Of a stretch of 64,000 bases of DNA, positions 1 through 9,704 are shown one piece after another (position 1 is the stretch's first letter; every line of letters starts with the position of its first letter). This stretch comes from Trametes villosa. Taxonomy: Eukaryota > Basidiomycota > Agaricomycetes > Polyporales > Polyporaceae. The translations under genes and the position numbers were made by a program. The notes beneath the pieces were generated by a model that saw only the letters and a list, made by a program, of their open reading frames with translations, was not told where the DNA came from and ran no database searches. The stretch covers positions 62,001 to 126,000 of the forward strand of contig PUDQ02000131.1 of the NCBI GenBank assembly GCA_002964805.2, written 5' to 3'.

Positions 1-1124
1 GCTTCGTACTTGGTTTACAGCGCGAAATCGTCCAGTTTGGCGCCTAACGGGTTCCCTCTTGCCACGTCGTCCGTTCTCGCCTCCTCTCTTCAACATCTCG
101 CTCGGAGCCTCCATACTATGCTAGCTACACCTATGGCTTCTCCTTGAGGTCAACAAATTTGGCAGAGGCCTACCGTCCGGCTATCTTACCCTTCCAGCAA
201 CCTCGCTCTGCGACCAAAAAATTTTCCTGCGCGATGCCGGTTGTTCTGGCTTTGATTGTACAAGGTGAGCTCTTCCTACTGCCTGTGGGCTTGTGTGGAT
301 GCTTGAGACGCTTGCAGAAGAAGCTGAGTTTGGCATTACTGGCTCCCCCGTCGCCGAGGACCTTGGTCAGGAGATTGAGACAGCGGACTTCGGCGTGCAA
401 ACCGGTACGAGGCGTCCTCCCCCTAACATTTGCTTCCTCCGTTCTGTGTCACGCCTGCGACAATCAAGACGGACGTGCAAGGTGAGCCGAGCTCGAACCC
501 AAGCTCCCTATTCCGCGCATCCAGGATACCACGCAGACGAGCAAGGAGCAAGTCCCTATGCGTGTGATCACCGAGGTACAGTACCACATACTCAAGCCCC
601 CTGTTATGCTGCTTTCTGCCGGAGTCAACACTGACGAGGAGGAACCTGCTCCCCTTTCCCGCCGTTGCCGTGCTCGAACACGGCTTCTTGGCCTCTCAGC
701 GGCGGCACGGCTCACAGCATAACACCACTCGCGCTGGGCAGAGTGCACCCGCCGCTCTCCGCGCCTGTCCCCCTCAGTGTATCGAGTAGGGGCAAGACAG
801 TGAGATGCGTCGGCGGCCTATCCCTCATGTGGCGGGCACCCGAAACGCACACCGCGGCTGAGTTGCACAGCAAGCTCGAGGGGGTGCACGGAACGACCGG
901 ATTCGCACAGCGCGCCACCACCCTGCTTCGCTCCCGCTCATGACACGCTCCCGTGCGGCTATGTCTGACGGCGACCGGCTTCTGTCCCGTGCAGATGCAC
1001 TGAACGGCCTGGGATTAGAGTAGCCAGGCGTACCCGTCGCTCAAGGGGCTGTAAATAGCCATGTAACGAATGTTTTGCTTCGGATATGCGCAATATACAA
1101 CGTCTCGACACTCCCTTATGCGAC
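1..1124. repeat. Degenerate GC-rich repeat, copy 1 (PBS-like motif)
   Basis: The first 80 bases resemble 7839-7920: both contain GCTTCGTACTTGG, GAAATCGTCC, GCGCCTAACG and a CCTGCCACGTC-like stretch, and both later reach a shared ACAAGGTGAGCTCTT that looks like a 5' splice site. TGGCGCCTAACG at 39-50 resembles a retroelement primer-binding site, but no LTR is visible to the left because the window starts here. Reading on the + strand gives plausible but broken coding pieces, for example an acidic stretch from about 300 to 410 and another from about 540 to 720 ending in TAA. I do not recognise a protein. It is most likely an old transposon or gene duplicate. Confidence 0.4.
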
Positions 1125-1317
1125 TCTGACATGTCTGACTAAAACCGAACATCTGAACGGGTCTGACCGTACAGTGGTCCCCAAGTCTGGTCGTCGAAAA
1201 ATCCCATTTTGGCGTTTGAATGTCTGACCGGTCTGACAAGGTCTGAATCGGGTCTGACAGGGTCTGAAAGGTCTGGGTCAGACCTTTTCAGAACTTTGCA
1301 GAAATACTGATGAGGTT
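1125..1317. repeat. 190-bp interspersed repeat rich in GGTCTGAC, copy 1
   Basis: This stretch aligns in the same orientation with 9330-9523. Both begin TCTGACATGTCTGAC and end TTTGCAGAAATACTGATG, with many short TCTGAC/GTCTGA units between. Clustered short motifs like this are typical of hAT subterminal regions. Related motifs recur at 1733-1800. I could not find a target duplication, so the element boundaries are not proven. Confidence 0.55.
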
Positions 1318-1893
1318 CTATATCATCTAACTCCTGAAACCCCTGCAACCACTGTAACTTCTAACACAGAGGATACAGAGCCCTAAGAGGTGAACATGTT
1401 TCACTGATGCACAAGGAGCTAACAGAATGCAGAGGGCATCAGCAAACCAGCCGAGAGGAATATACAGCACTGTAGCAGCCAATAGTACACATCATATAAT
1501 ATAGCCCCTGTCAAATTGGCCGGAGGGATATCCTACAGTGCCAAGTGGATATTACTAACTGAGGCGCCTTCCATCAAGCTATCAAGCGGTGTGATCTCGA
1601 AAGTGTCGAGGAGGTAAACTGGGTCGTAATGAGACCTAACAGAAAGTCTCATTAGCTGGGCAGACCCTGGAGCCAGAGAAAGGAGTACATATGAGCTACT
1701 CCCAGCTTCAAGCACGTCATCAGTACTTTTGCATAAGTCTGACGGTCTGGTGTGTCTGACGGTGAAACCGCCAGACAAATCAGACATGTCAGATCAACCA
1801 GACACTCCCGAGATTACTTACATCGAAAAATTTGTAGAGAATGACTGAGATGTCAAGATCATCCTAACGCACAGCCTTGTATCACAGGAGAGA
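1318..1893. other. No recognisable gene
   Basis: AT-balanced sequence between the GGTCTGAC repeat and the hAT element. TCTGAC-type motifs reappear at 1733-1800 in inverted arrangement, which would fit the far end of a non-autonomous element spanning about 1125-1800. No convincing ORF or RNA gene is seen. Confidence 0.4.
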
Positions 1894-2134
1894 GCCAGAG
1901 TTAGGGTGTAGCGCGGGTCAACCCCCGGGTGCCGTTGCCCTGACCCATACCCGTACCCACCAAAAACCTGTACCCGCGCACCCACGGGTATGGGTACAGG
2001 CGCCGGGTGCCGTGGGTGCCGCGGGTGCGCTACCCGTCACGGGTCTTGGCGTGTCTGGCAGAGAAGAGCACGACGTAGACACAAGCTATTGGTTGTAGGA
2101 CTCCATTCGGACATGTATACATTCATTAGCATAC

Positions 2135-2965
2135 TTAATGTGCACCTGGTGTCCTATCTACACCCTCAGCATCACTTTCGGCATCATCCTCACCCTCTGA
2201 ACTGGTCTCTGAGTCGAAGAGGCCGAAAACAATCACTTCCGGCGGATATGCGTCCTAGCACAATAGATGTGAGCCATGAGTATAGCTGTGTACACGCGTG
2301 AAGTTGAATACAACTTACCCGTATGCAGGCACGCGCCCACAGCGCGATGTTGTGCACCAAGTTCTCGCCCGGGGTCTCGGGCAGACATGTGCCCATCACA
2401 CACACACCGTACGGAGGAGCTCGCGGTATTCGCGCCATGCGGCATTGTACCGCGCGTCGACTGGGGATTGTGTGAACCAGTGGTGGACGTAGCCAATTGT
2501 GGCGAGTGCATCTTGCTGATCTTTGGACAGCCGGCCATGGAACCTTGCCAGAACGTTGGCTGTGGCCACTTCCCAGGTGCGCAGACCGAGAGCACGCACT
2601 TGCGCGGCTGTTGAAGGGAGGGAGATCTAAAGGAACAAGCCGAAAGGGTCTACGAGCTGAACTGACTATGTGAGTAGTCAATATCTCGTGAAACGGACCT
2701 TTACGGGTGCAATCTCCTCCCCAGCATGCTCGCTGACACACTCAATCACCAACCCGACATTGAACAAGTCGTCCACGGCCTCCAGAACAAAGGGGTCGTA
2801 TTCGAATCGCAGCTGCACGTCGACCGGCGGCGATGGAGACGCCCGTGAGGCGGGATCTGGAGATCCAGCGCGCGCGAGGTGATCTTCGCCGCGCAGGCCG
2901 ATTTTGTCGTGCTCGGGCCCTTCATGAACGATTGGGTCGGCATTACGGGCGTTGTCTGCGGCCAT
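2135..2965 (-). CDS. Second, intact hAT-borne gene: 216-aa protein of unknown function
   Basis: A four-exon model reads cleanly on the minus strand from ATG at 2965 to TAA at 2137-2135. Exons are 2965-2699, 2626-2408, 2363-2319 and 2254-2135; introns are 72, 44 and 64 nt, all GT..AG and all phase 0. Exon 1 has a basic/acidic N-terminus (MAADNARNADPIVHEG) and a Pro/Ser stretch (ASRASPSPPVDVQ). Exon 2 has a helical segment with LGLRTWEVATANVLARFHG and a Trp/Tyr-rich stretch (YVHHWFTQ). The last exon is strongly acidic (ETSSEGEDDAESDAEG). No known domain is recognised. It lies 134 bp beyond the transposase stop, inside the same terminal repeats. Unlike the transposase it shows no nonsense codon or frameshift. 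It could be an accessory transposition protein or a captured host gene. The 44-nt second intron is the least certain part. Confidence 0.6.
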
Positions 2966-3206
2966 GGCATTCTGGCTTGTCGGTTCTCGTGGTTGTAGGA
3001 GAGGAGGGTCGGGGAGGATGGGCTAAGAGCAAGCTGAGTTATTGTTGGATGTCCTTTTGATCTCTCGCTCACAGCACCTCCCTCCCTAGGCACGGTTTAT
3101 CAATGTCCATCAAAGCATCCCCGCGACACGCGTGCACGCACAAACAGCGCGAGGGCGCGGCATAATAAGAGTCGCGCGCAATCGTAGTGGTAACCGGCGC
3201 GCCGTG

Positions 3207-3278
3207 CGCGATACGCGAAGACTGAACACGCGCAGGCTCGCACGCGATACACGAAGACTGAACACGCGCAGGCTCGCG
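3207..3278. repeat. Two tandem 36-bp units in the last transposase exon
   Basis: Units 3207-3242 and 3243-3278 share CGAAGACTGAACACGCGCAG and differ at two or three bases. They lie in frame in the last transposase exon and add 12 residues (a RACACSVF-type motif occurs twice) beyond the hATC domain, so the C-terminal tail is probably not under strong constraint. Confidence 0.8.
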
Positions 3279-4230
3279 CGCACCGTCTCAGCGCACGAGC
3301 AACAAGGAGCGCGTGCACACGGCCGTATTCTGGTGTGAGCAAGACTGACAACGGTGGTGTATGCGTAGGCGGACGAGGGCCCAACGAGAGTACTACATTA
3401 GTAGACATAGCAGATGTATCTATCCTATCCCACCCGTCATCCATCTCCACGTCTGAGTCCCCGGCTAGGTCGTCCAGCTGGCTGATTTTGCGCGCATCCG
3501 AGGGGCGTATATACCCGGCGAGACTCCAGTTCCCGACGCACAGGATTGCGCGGGTACTCTGTGCAGAGAGCCGGTTGCACGTGTGCGGGAGGACAAGACG
3601 ACCCCAGCTGAATGTGCGCTCCGGATCAATGGATGTGGCTGTAATATGTCATGTAAGTATAAAAGGAGCATGCATGACCTTGCATACGACGCACCAGGGA
3701 TGGATAAATAGTCTAATGCCATGCGCAAGAGGTTGGGATAAGAGGTGCATCGGTCGTTCCACCATTCGAGTGCATCCTTCACGCGCTCTGGGTCTGTGCT
3801 CAGATAGTGGGTCAGTTCATCGCTAAGCTCGTTGGGTGCGATGTCTTCTTCCTCCATAGCCTCAAAGATATTGATCTCCGCGGCCTAGATGTACGGGACA
3901 TGAGTGGAATGGACCGGCACATAGGAAGACACGCACAGCCTCTTTGGCGCGTTTTGACGCGCGACGACGCTCGCGGCGCGATGGTTTCATGCCGGGCGAG
4001 CTCTCGGCGTTGCTCTCATCCGTGCTGGTGCTCGACACGTTGGATGCGCTCTTGGTGGGCTCACGCGGCTTGCGAGTAGAGTACCGTGTCGTGTACTCCT
4101 CCATTACCATGATGCGTGCGGTCTCGATCCACTCATCTGTCCATTTCATCTTCTTGAAGTAGGACATCTTGTAGCGGGGGTGTAGTACTAGTTGCAAAGC
4201 ATAGTCAGCCTGCCGCGCTCAAAGAGCTTC

Positions 4231-4331
4231 GAGAACGCGCACGAACGGACACGCACGAATGGACACGCACGAACGAACACGTGCGGCACGCGAACGAACC
4301 TGCGCAGCACGCGAACGAACACGCGCGGATG
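4231..4331. repeat. Minisatellite inside transposase intron 4
   Basis: Imperfect tandem units with the core CACGAACGAACACG / GCACGCGAACGAAC fill most of the 192-nt intron (4379-4188). The other introns of this gene are 52-90 nt, so repeat expansion explains the extra length. The splice sites (AGTAAGTAC donor, CAACTAG acceptor) and the protein frame across the junction are intact. Confidence 0.8.
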
Positions 4332-6734
4332 CGCTTGCGGCACTAGAGAGTCAGGGACAAGGGACAAGGGTGTACTTACTCATGGCGATCCGATATGCGT
4401 TGGATGCATCGGTGAGCGAGTAATATTTGTTGAGTGTCTTCTTTGCGAGCCTAGCCAAGACTCGTATTGTGTTGTCGTACGCTGAGTCGTCAAGACTTGC
4501 GGAGGTGAGATGAGCGTCTATGTGATCCATGGCTGGTATCACAGAGGCGAGGTTGGGTGTTGCACGCGAGAAGAAGGAGGTGGCATCTTTGAAGACCTAG
4601 GAGGAGGTAGAGGTAGTGGCGAGGAATGCCATGCGCGGGCGTCAATGCATGCCAAATGCGGTATTAAGGTTTGTACGCGAACACACCTTGAGGATGTCGC
4701 GCAGCTGTTGCGCGATCTCCCACTCCTCGTCCAACAGCTCAAACGCGTGCAACCCGTTCGCCTTTTCATTGCACAACATACTTAGCTCCTTCCTGTGCGT
4801 CAGTGCGCTGTCCAGCATTTCAAAGGTCAAATTCCAATGCGTGCGCACATTGCGCGGGATCAAGACACCGGCGTTGCCCAGCCCCTCAAGAAGGGCTTTC
4901 CATGCTGGGAGGAGCTTGGTCGTCAAATGGACAATCTTGAAGGCCAGTTTGTGGATCTACGGGGCCCAATTAGTACGTGCACAACATTTGAACCGTATGC
5001 GGACCACCGTCACCTTTGCCAGGACGAGCTTCACTGGGAGGACGTCTCGCTCGAAAATTGCCCGCTCCTCGTCGCTCAAATCCGCCATGGCATCCACCTC
5101 ATCGTCGTCATCGTCACCCGCATCCTCCTCGTCCTCGTCAAGAGACGCGTCAACCTCACCCTGAGTGGTATGCTCTTCACTCTCCATCTCACGCAAGAGC
5201 TCCTCGAGTTCACGCTCGTCGGCTTCAGCTTCCGCCTCGTCCCGTTCCACGAGAATGTCAAATTGTTTGATTAGCGACTTCTCCACGAGGTTGAGGACGT
5301 GCGAAAAGCAGCGCACGCGATTGACGTCGCCGGGAACTCAGGGAGCAGGCTCATCAGTTTGTCGATCATCGTATCGTTATTGGTCGCGTTATCGCAGGTG
5401 ACCCCGAGGACCTAGCCACACAGAGGTCAGCACACCTGCCCATGCGTACTTGTCACAAACTAATGGACCTTTTCCTGGATACCAAACTCTTCCAGGACGC
5501 GGGCGAACGCAGCTGCGAGATTCACGCTGCTATGCGCCCAGGCAACCTCAATGAAATCAAGCAGCAGGCACACGGGTTTGCCATCCTGGACAAAGTGGAC
5601 AGTGATCGCCATGAACGCGTGATGGTTCGGCACGGACCACTCATCCGTTGCGAAGTGGAGATCTCCGTCGTAGTCCTGGCATAGGTGAGTACGGCCTCCG
5701 TAGATACCGTAAAGCACCCTACTGACCTGCAGAACCTTCGTGATCCGGTTGCGTGTCCGCGCAAACACCACCTTCAGATCGCGCGACACCGTTGAAGGCG
5801 AAGGTACGTAATACTCCGGTCGGCCGGTCTTCAGCAGCGAAAGAAGGCCGCGATCTTTCACGATTTTGAACGGGCGCAAACTCTCGGCCACCCAGTGCAC
5901 GCACTCGGTCCGCGTCTCGACTCGCATGTGCGGGCGATGACTGTAAGTGACGGTCCCGGCCTTGCGCTCGAACATTTCGGTGATTGACCCATCGCGCAGC
6001 AGCGACCCGATGATCTTCTCACGGACGACTTCGACGTTCTTTGCCTTTGACATGGCGCGCACAGTGTCATCCCCCCAGCACCGCTTGGTGTGGCGGTGCA
6101 GGTTACCAGTAGAAGCGGAGTCCCCCTTGTCGAGGTAGTGATTGACCAAAACGTCGCACCCCCGGGCCGCACACTTGAAGGACAGCGCACGCCGCCCCTG
6201 CGCGCCAGTGTATTCAACCGTGGGTTCGCGGTAGAATGCGTATATAGGGGAGTTCCACCCCTTCCGAAGCCGCTCTGTGGATGTACTGATCAGTATGCCG
6301 ACACTGCGCGCGTTCTCGGATGCGAACATACCGATAAGGGCCTCATCATCCTCGTCGACCTCCTCCTCTTGCTCTTCCTCGGCCTCAGCACCGGCTTCAT
6401 CGTCCATGTTGGACAACTCCCCGCTCGCGTCCAGGTCGATCGCGTCTTCCTTGCGCGCACCTGCGTGCACCTTGCTTCACGCCTTCGGCTGGCTCGGCGC
6501 GGCTGCTGCACGGCTGGGCTGTGCACTCTTCTTCGCACTGTTGCCCGCGCTCGTGGTCTTCTCCTGAGACGGCTTCTTTTTCTTCACGGGCGGTGGCGGT
6601 GGGCTGGTGCTTTTTCGTGCTCGCGGTCGCTTGCCAGCGGCATTGCCTTTGGCCATTGTGGGAGAGGGACTTTGGGAAGGGGAAGGCAATGAGACGGGGT
6701 TTTTGATGTGATTGCAGCCTCTACGGACACTTGT

Positions 6735-7474
6735 TGTTACACCCCGTGCGACCTCCGACACCTGCGGACTCAACTCCGCTTTACTCCGCTTTACTCTGCT
6801 TTTGGTCCGCATTTACTCCGCTTTTAGTCCGCTAAGTCCGCTCTTATCGGACTTAACTCCACTTACTCCGCACTTATCGGACTTCAACTCCGCTTGTCCG
6901 ACTTTCGGACTTACTTACTCCGCTTTTCCGCTTCTATTCCGATTAAAACAATAGCCTTATTGTCTTCCCCAACTCCGACCTTATTCCGCTTTTACCTTCC
7001 TTATTAGTCCGCTCTTATTGTTGTGGCATAACAATTAGCTCGTAGTCTATATATACGTAGCTGGTATGTTGTAGCTACTCAGTTCGGATATCTCGTTGAC
7101 TCGTTACCCCATACACTTGTTCTACTCCCCTCTGAATCTATCTCTTCCGCTTCCTCCGCTCGTTGTCCGGTAGCTCTGACCTTCCTAGTCCGGTAAGTCC
7201 GACATTCCGGCGTCGGACCTCCGGACATTGGACCTGTCCACCTCCGAAATCTGAGGACAAGTGGCAAGGGTCTCTGGTGTTGCTAATAGCTTCGCTGAAG
7301 TCCTCTCTTGTGTGGGCCTCCGTTCGGACCTTCGCTCCGCTCCGTCCGACAAGTCCGACCTCCGAAGCCCAGGTCCGCTTTCCCGTGCCTTCGGAGTTCG
7401 GAGCTCCACTTTCCCGCGCTTCGGAGCTGTCAACTCCGACCGGTTCCGGACTTAAAGCCCGCACGGCCCTAACA
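6735..7474. mobile_element. Solo LTR inserted in the hAT element, 740 bp
   Basis: It starts TGTTACACCCC and ends CCCTAACA, flanked by an exact 5-bp duplication CTTGT (6730-6734 and 7475-7479). The interior is dense in TCCGCTTTTACTCCGC and GTCCGACTT motifs. The inverse of this sequence is the LTR at 35561-36124. No internal retrotransposon sequence or second LTR is present, so it is a solo LTR left by recombination. It lies 78 bp upstream of the transposase ATG and must separate that gene from its original promoter, or replace it. ORFs inside it are chance readings. Confidence 0.88.
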
Positions 7475-7763
7475 CTTGTAGATACATTGCACGCCTGCAG
7501 GCACTGAGGAACTATGCAATACTACTATATTTGGCATGCAGTGGCTGATGAATTCCACTTCCGCTGCTGGGCTGGCCAAGTCTGCGAAGCCGACAGACGG
7601 ATGAGATATGCATTCCCAAAAAGACAGGTGTTGGTCCCCAGGCGCTTGACGGGTCGCGGGTGCAGCGTGGGTCACCCAATTGAGACCTGTACCCGTACCC
7701 GGGCGCCTAACCTGTGAAAACCCGTATGGACCCACCATACCCTTGACATACCCTAGCCAGAGT

Positions 7764-8615
7764 TGTGTTTGTTACGGCTGTATACAGTGTTCATGCTCGC
7801 GGGATATCGCAGAGGCTGAGCGCTTAGTGCGTCGTGCGGGCGCTTCGTACTTGGCTTCCGCTAGGAAATCGTCCTTAAGCGCCTAACGCGAGTTTCCTCC
7901 TGCCACGTCACTTCCCCTTGCTTCCTCTCTCGGTCTGTCTTGTGTTCGGTCTCTCCTCCTGCTGGCTATAGGTGTACTGCGTCTCTTGGGTGAACATACT
8001 CGGCCTTGGTGCATTAGCTAGGGATTCGGCCTAATGGACCATTCAACTCGCCACCCGGGAAATTTTCGCCATTGAGGATATAGGAGTGCGTGACACGGGT
8101 TTTCTCTAGGCTCTCCCTCACAAGGTGAGCTCTTCTCATCAACTTCCCGTCATGATCTGTGGGAGAGTCTGTTGCACGAAGGCAGTATCCGTCAACCCAC
8201 CGCTGATTATCCGGTTCTCATTGGTGAGTCTGCAGTAGTGGTACGTGCCCGGCTCATGTATGCACGTCGGTGTCCACCCGTGATCCCCTCTGGTGCACAC
8301 TTGCGGCGCCTGTGAGGAGGACATGTCCGGCCTCGAGGACAGTATCCTGCATCATTGGCTGTCAGTCGCGTGCTCATGGTGAGTGAGCCAACAGTTCCGT
8401 CCTGTTTCACCCAATACTGATTGATGGCCCCTCTACTAGTCGTGTTTCGAGGGCTGTAGCAACTTGAAAGGCCGTATCTTCTGTGCTTATGCATCATCAC
8501 AGGAGTGTTGTGTCTGCCTCGAACGGTAATGAGGACGGGGCACCCTGTTATGCGAGGACCTTCCGCACGGGACCCAAGTCCATGCGCTGAAAGCCACGCT
8601 CCGTCCCCGAGCTTG
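7764..8615. repeat. Degenerate GC-rich repeat, copy 2
   Basis: From 7839 this matches the start of the window (GCTTCGTACTTGG, GAAATCGTCC, GCGCCTAACG, TGCCACGTCA) and again has CACAAGGTGAGCTCTT at about 8120. Reading frames are broken. The two copies flank the hAT element in the same orientation but are well diverged. No function assigned. Confidence 0.4.
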
Positions 8616-8623
8616 TGCCCGTC

Positions 8624-9143
8624 TAAGGCTGCACATAGGTTCAGGTCACTGCATAGGTCGACCTGATCTGACCCGCAAATTGACCTGTAGGTTCAGGTCA
8701 ACTAGGTTCAGGTACCTAGATGGCAGATTGACTCCAGCTCTGGATCAAGGCTTGTGATCTGGTTAATTGACCTACATGATCTGTTTGTAGGATACATTCA
8801 CTCACTCGACCTCAAATGAAGGTGCAAAATCATAATATCTGGCCTCAAAAGTTGTAAATCTCAAGGCATGTGGGTTGGTGGTATGCACCCAAGCTATATA
8901 CAGACCTTATTGTACTGTCATAATGTGTTTAGACATTGTATGAGACTTATTATGACCCAAACTTGGTACAGCATACACAAAACAGACCATGTATAGGTCG
9001 ACCTGTAGGTACTAGGTACAGATCACTAGGTCACAGGTACCTAGAAGGCAGATCAACCCCAGTTCCAGATCATAGCTCATGATCTCCCATTACCTATAGG
9101 TACAGATCCAGATCACCTACAGATTGACCTATGTGCAGCCTTA
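8624..9143. mobile_element. Non-autonomous hAT MITE, 520 bp
   Basis: Perfect 17-bp inverted ends TAAGGCTGCACATAGGT are flanked by an exact 8-bp duplication TGCCCGTC (8616-8623 and 9144-9151). Both halves are rich in short AGGTCGACCTG, CAGGTACCTAG and GATCTG units, again like hAT subterminal repeats. There is no coding capacity. The ends differ from those of the 5.85-kb hAT element here, so another hAT family probably mobilised it. Confidence 0.92.
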
Positions 9144-9329
9144 TGCCCGTCTCTGCCGAGTTTGCTCTCGGCTTCCTCGTTCCCGCCCCCGCCCTCACCC
9201 CCGCTTTGTACTGTACCAGATCGATGTAAGTGTGTGTACGCGTCGTTTCAGCAGCTCTTAGTAGCCATGTTATCAATGCATTCAGTTGTATCCTCGGAAT
9301 TCACTGCATTACAATGTCTATCCATACAA
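9144..9329. other. Continuation of the region split by the MITE; no gene
   Basis: Joining 8615 to 9144 restores the uninterrupted sequence. It is Pro/Ser/Leu-coding, C-rich DNA up to about 9220 with a possible 5' splice site (GATGTAAGTG near 9225), but I cannot assign a gene. Confidence 0.35.
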
Positions 9330-9523
9330 GTCTGACATGTCTGACCAAAAAGTCACGTCTGAAAGGGTCTGACTGTACAACAACCACAAAGTCTGGTCAT
9401 CACAAAATCCCATTTTGACACTTGAACGTCTGAAGGGTCTGACAGTGTCTGAATCGGGCCTGACGGCGTCTGAAAGGTCTGTGCCAGACGTTTTCAGAAC
9501 TTTGCAGAAATACTGATGGTCGC
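9330..9523. repeat. 190-bp GGTCTGAC repeat, copy 2
   Basis: Same orientation and same end points as 1125-1317, with interior differences spread along its length. See that entry. Confidence 0.55.
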
Positions 9524-9704
9524 TGCAGCCAGCTGGCCCAAAGTTGGAGTTGAGAAATTCGCGTACAAAGTCCGGGATGTCTTCTGGGTAGTCTTGCTCA
9601 GAGCCAGCCAAATCTTGCAGGAGACAAACCCGGTCCATCGAGGCCAGTTGAGAAATGGGATTGAAGGTAACAGAGGCCGCGGAGGATGAATGGGGAGACT
9701 AGGA
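9524..9704 (-). pseudogene. Short coding remnant, unidentified
   Basis: The minus strand is open from about 9700 to 9525 and reads like a real protein: MDRVCLLQDLAGSEQD at 9638-9591, then DIPDFVREFLNSNFG. It is cut on one side by the GGTCTGAC repeat and on the other by the Helentron-like end at 9705. I do not recognise the family. Confidence 0.4.

Larger units (their letters stand above)
3100..6656 (-). pseudogene. hAT transposase gene, seven exons, one nonsense codon and one frameshift
   Basis: Exons read from ATG at 6656: 6656-5469, 5411-5014, 4956-4687, 4596-4380, 4187-3937, 3884-3695, 3638-3100; introns are 57, 57, 90, 192, 52 and 56 nt with GT..AG ends. Exon phases fit except for two lesions: an in-frame TGA at 6479-6477 and a missing base in a C run near 5333, since exon 2 is 398 nt. 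About 1,017 codons in all. Visible parts, in order: a Pro/Ser/Lys-rich tail; a BED-like zinc finger (FKCAARGC then HRHTKRC); the first catalytic Asp in ATDEWSVP; the second in GVTCDNATNND; RCFSHVLNLVEKS; a long acidic stretch; AMILHPRYK across an intron; and the hATC dimerisation region (DELTHYLSTDPERV, DPERTFSWGR with the likely catalytic Glu, RLSAQSTRAILC). These are standard hAT landmarks. As it stands it cannot make a full protein, though either lesion could be an assembly error. Confidence 0.9.
1902..7755 (-). mobile_element. hAT-superfamily DNA transposon, 5,854 bp, with 8-bp target duplication
   Basis: The element is flanked by an exact 8-bp direct repeat GCCAGAGT (1894-1901 and 7756-7763). 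Its ends read inward TAGGGTGTAGC on the left and TAGGGTATGTC on the right, followed on both sides by subterminal GGGTACGGGTA-type repeats (1915-2045 and 7640-7740). Eight-base duplications, short TAGGG-type inverted ends and subterminal repeats are hAT hallmarks. Inside are a multi-exon transposase and a second gene, both on the minus strand, plus a solo LTR (6735-7474) that arrived later. Without the LTR and its duplication the element is about 5.1 kb. Confidence 0.93.

Noticed and set aside
7138..7507. ORFs of 108-114 codons on both strands
   Set aside because: They lie entirely inside the solo LTR and reflect its short repeated units.
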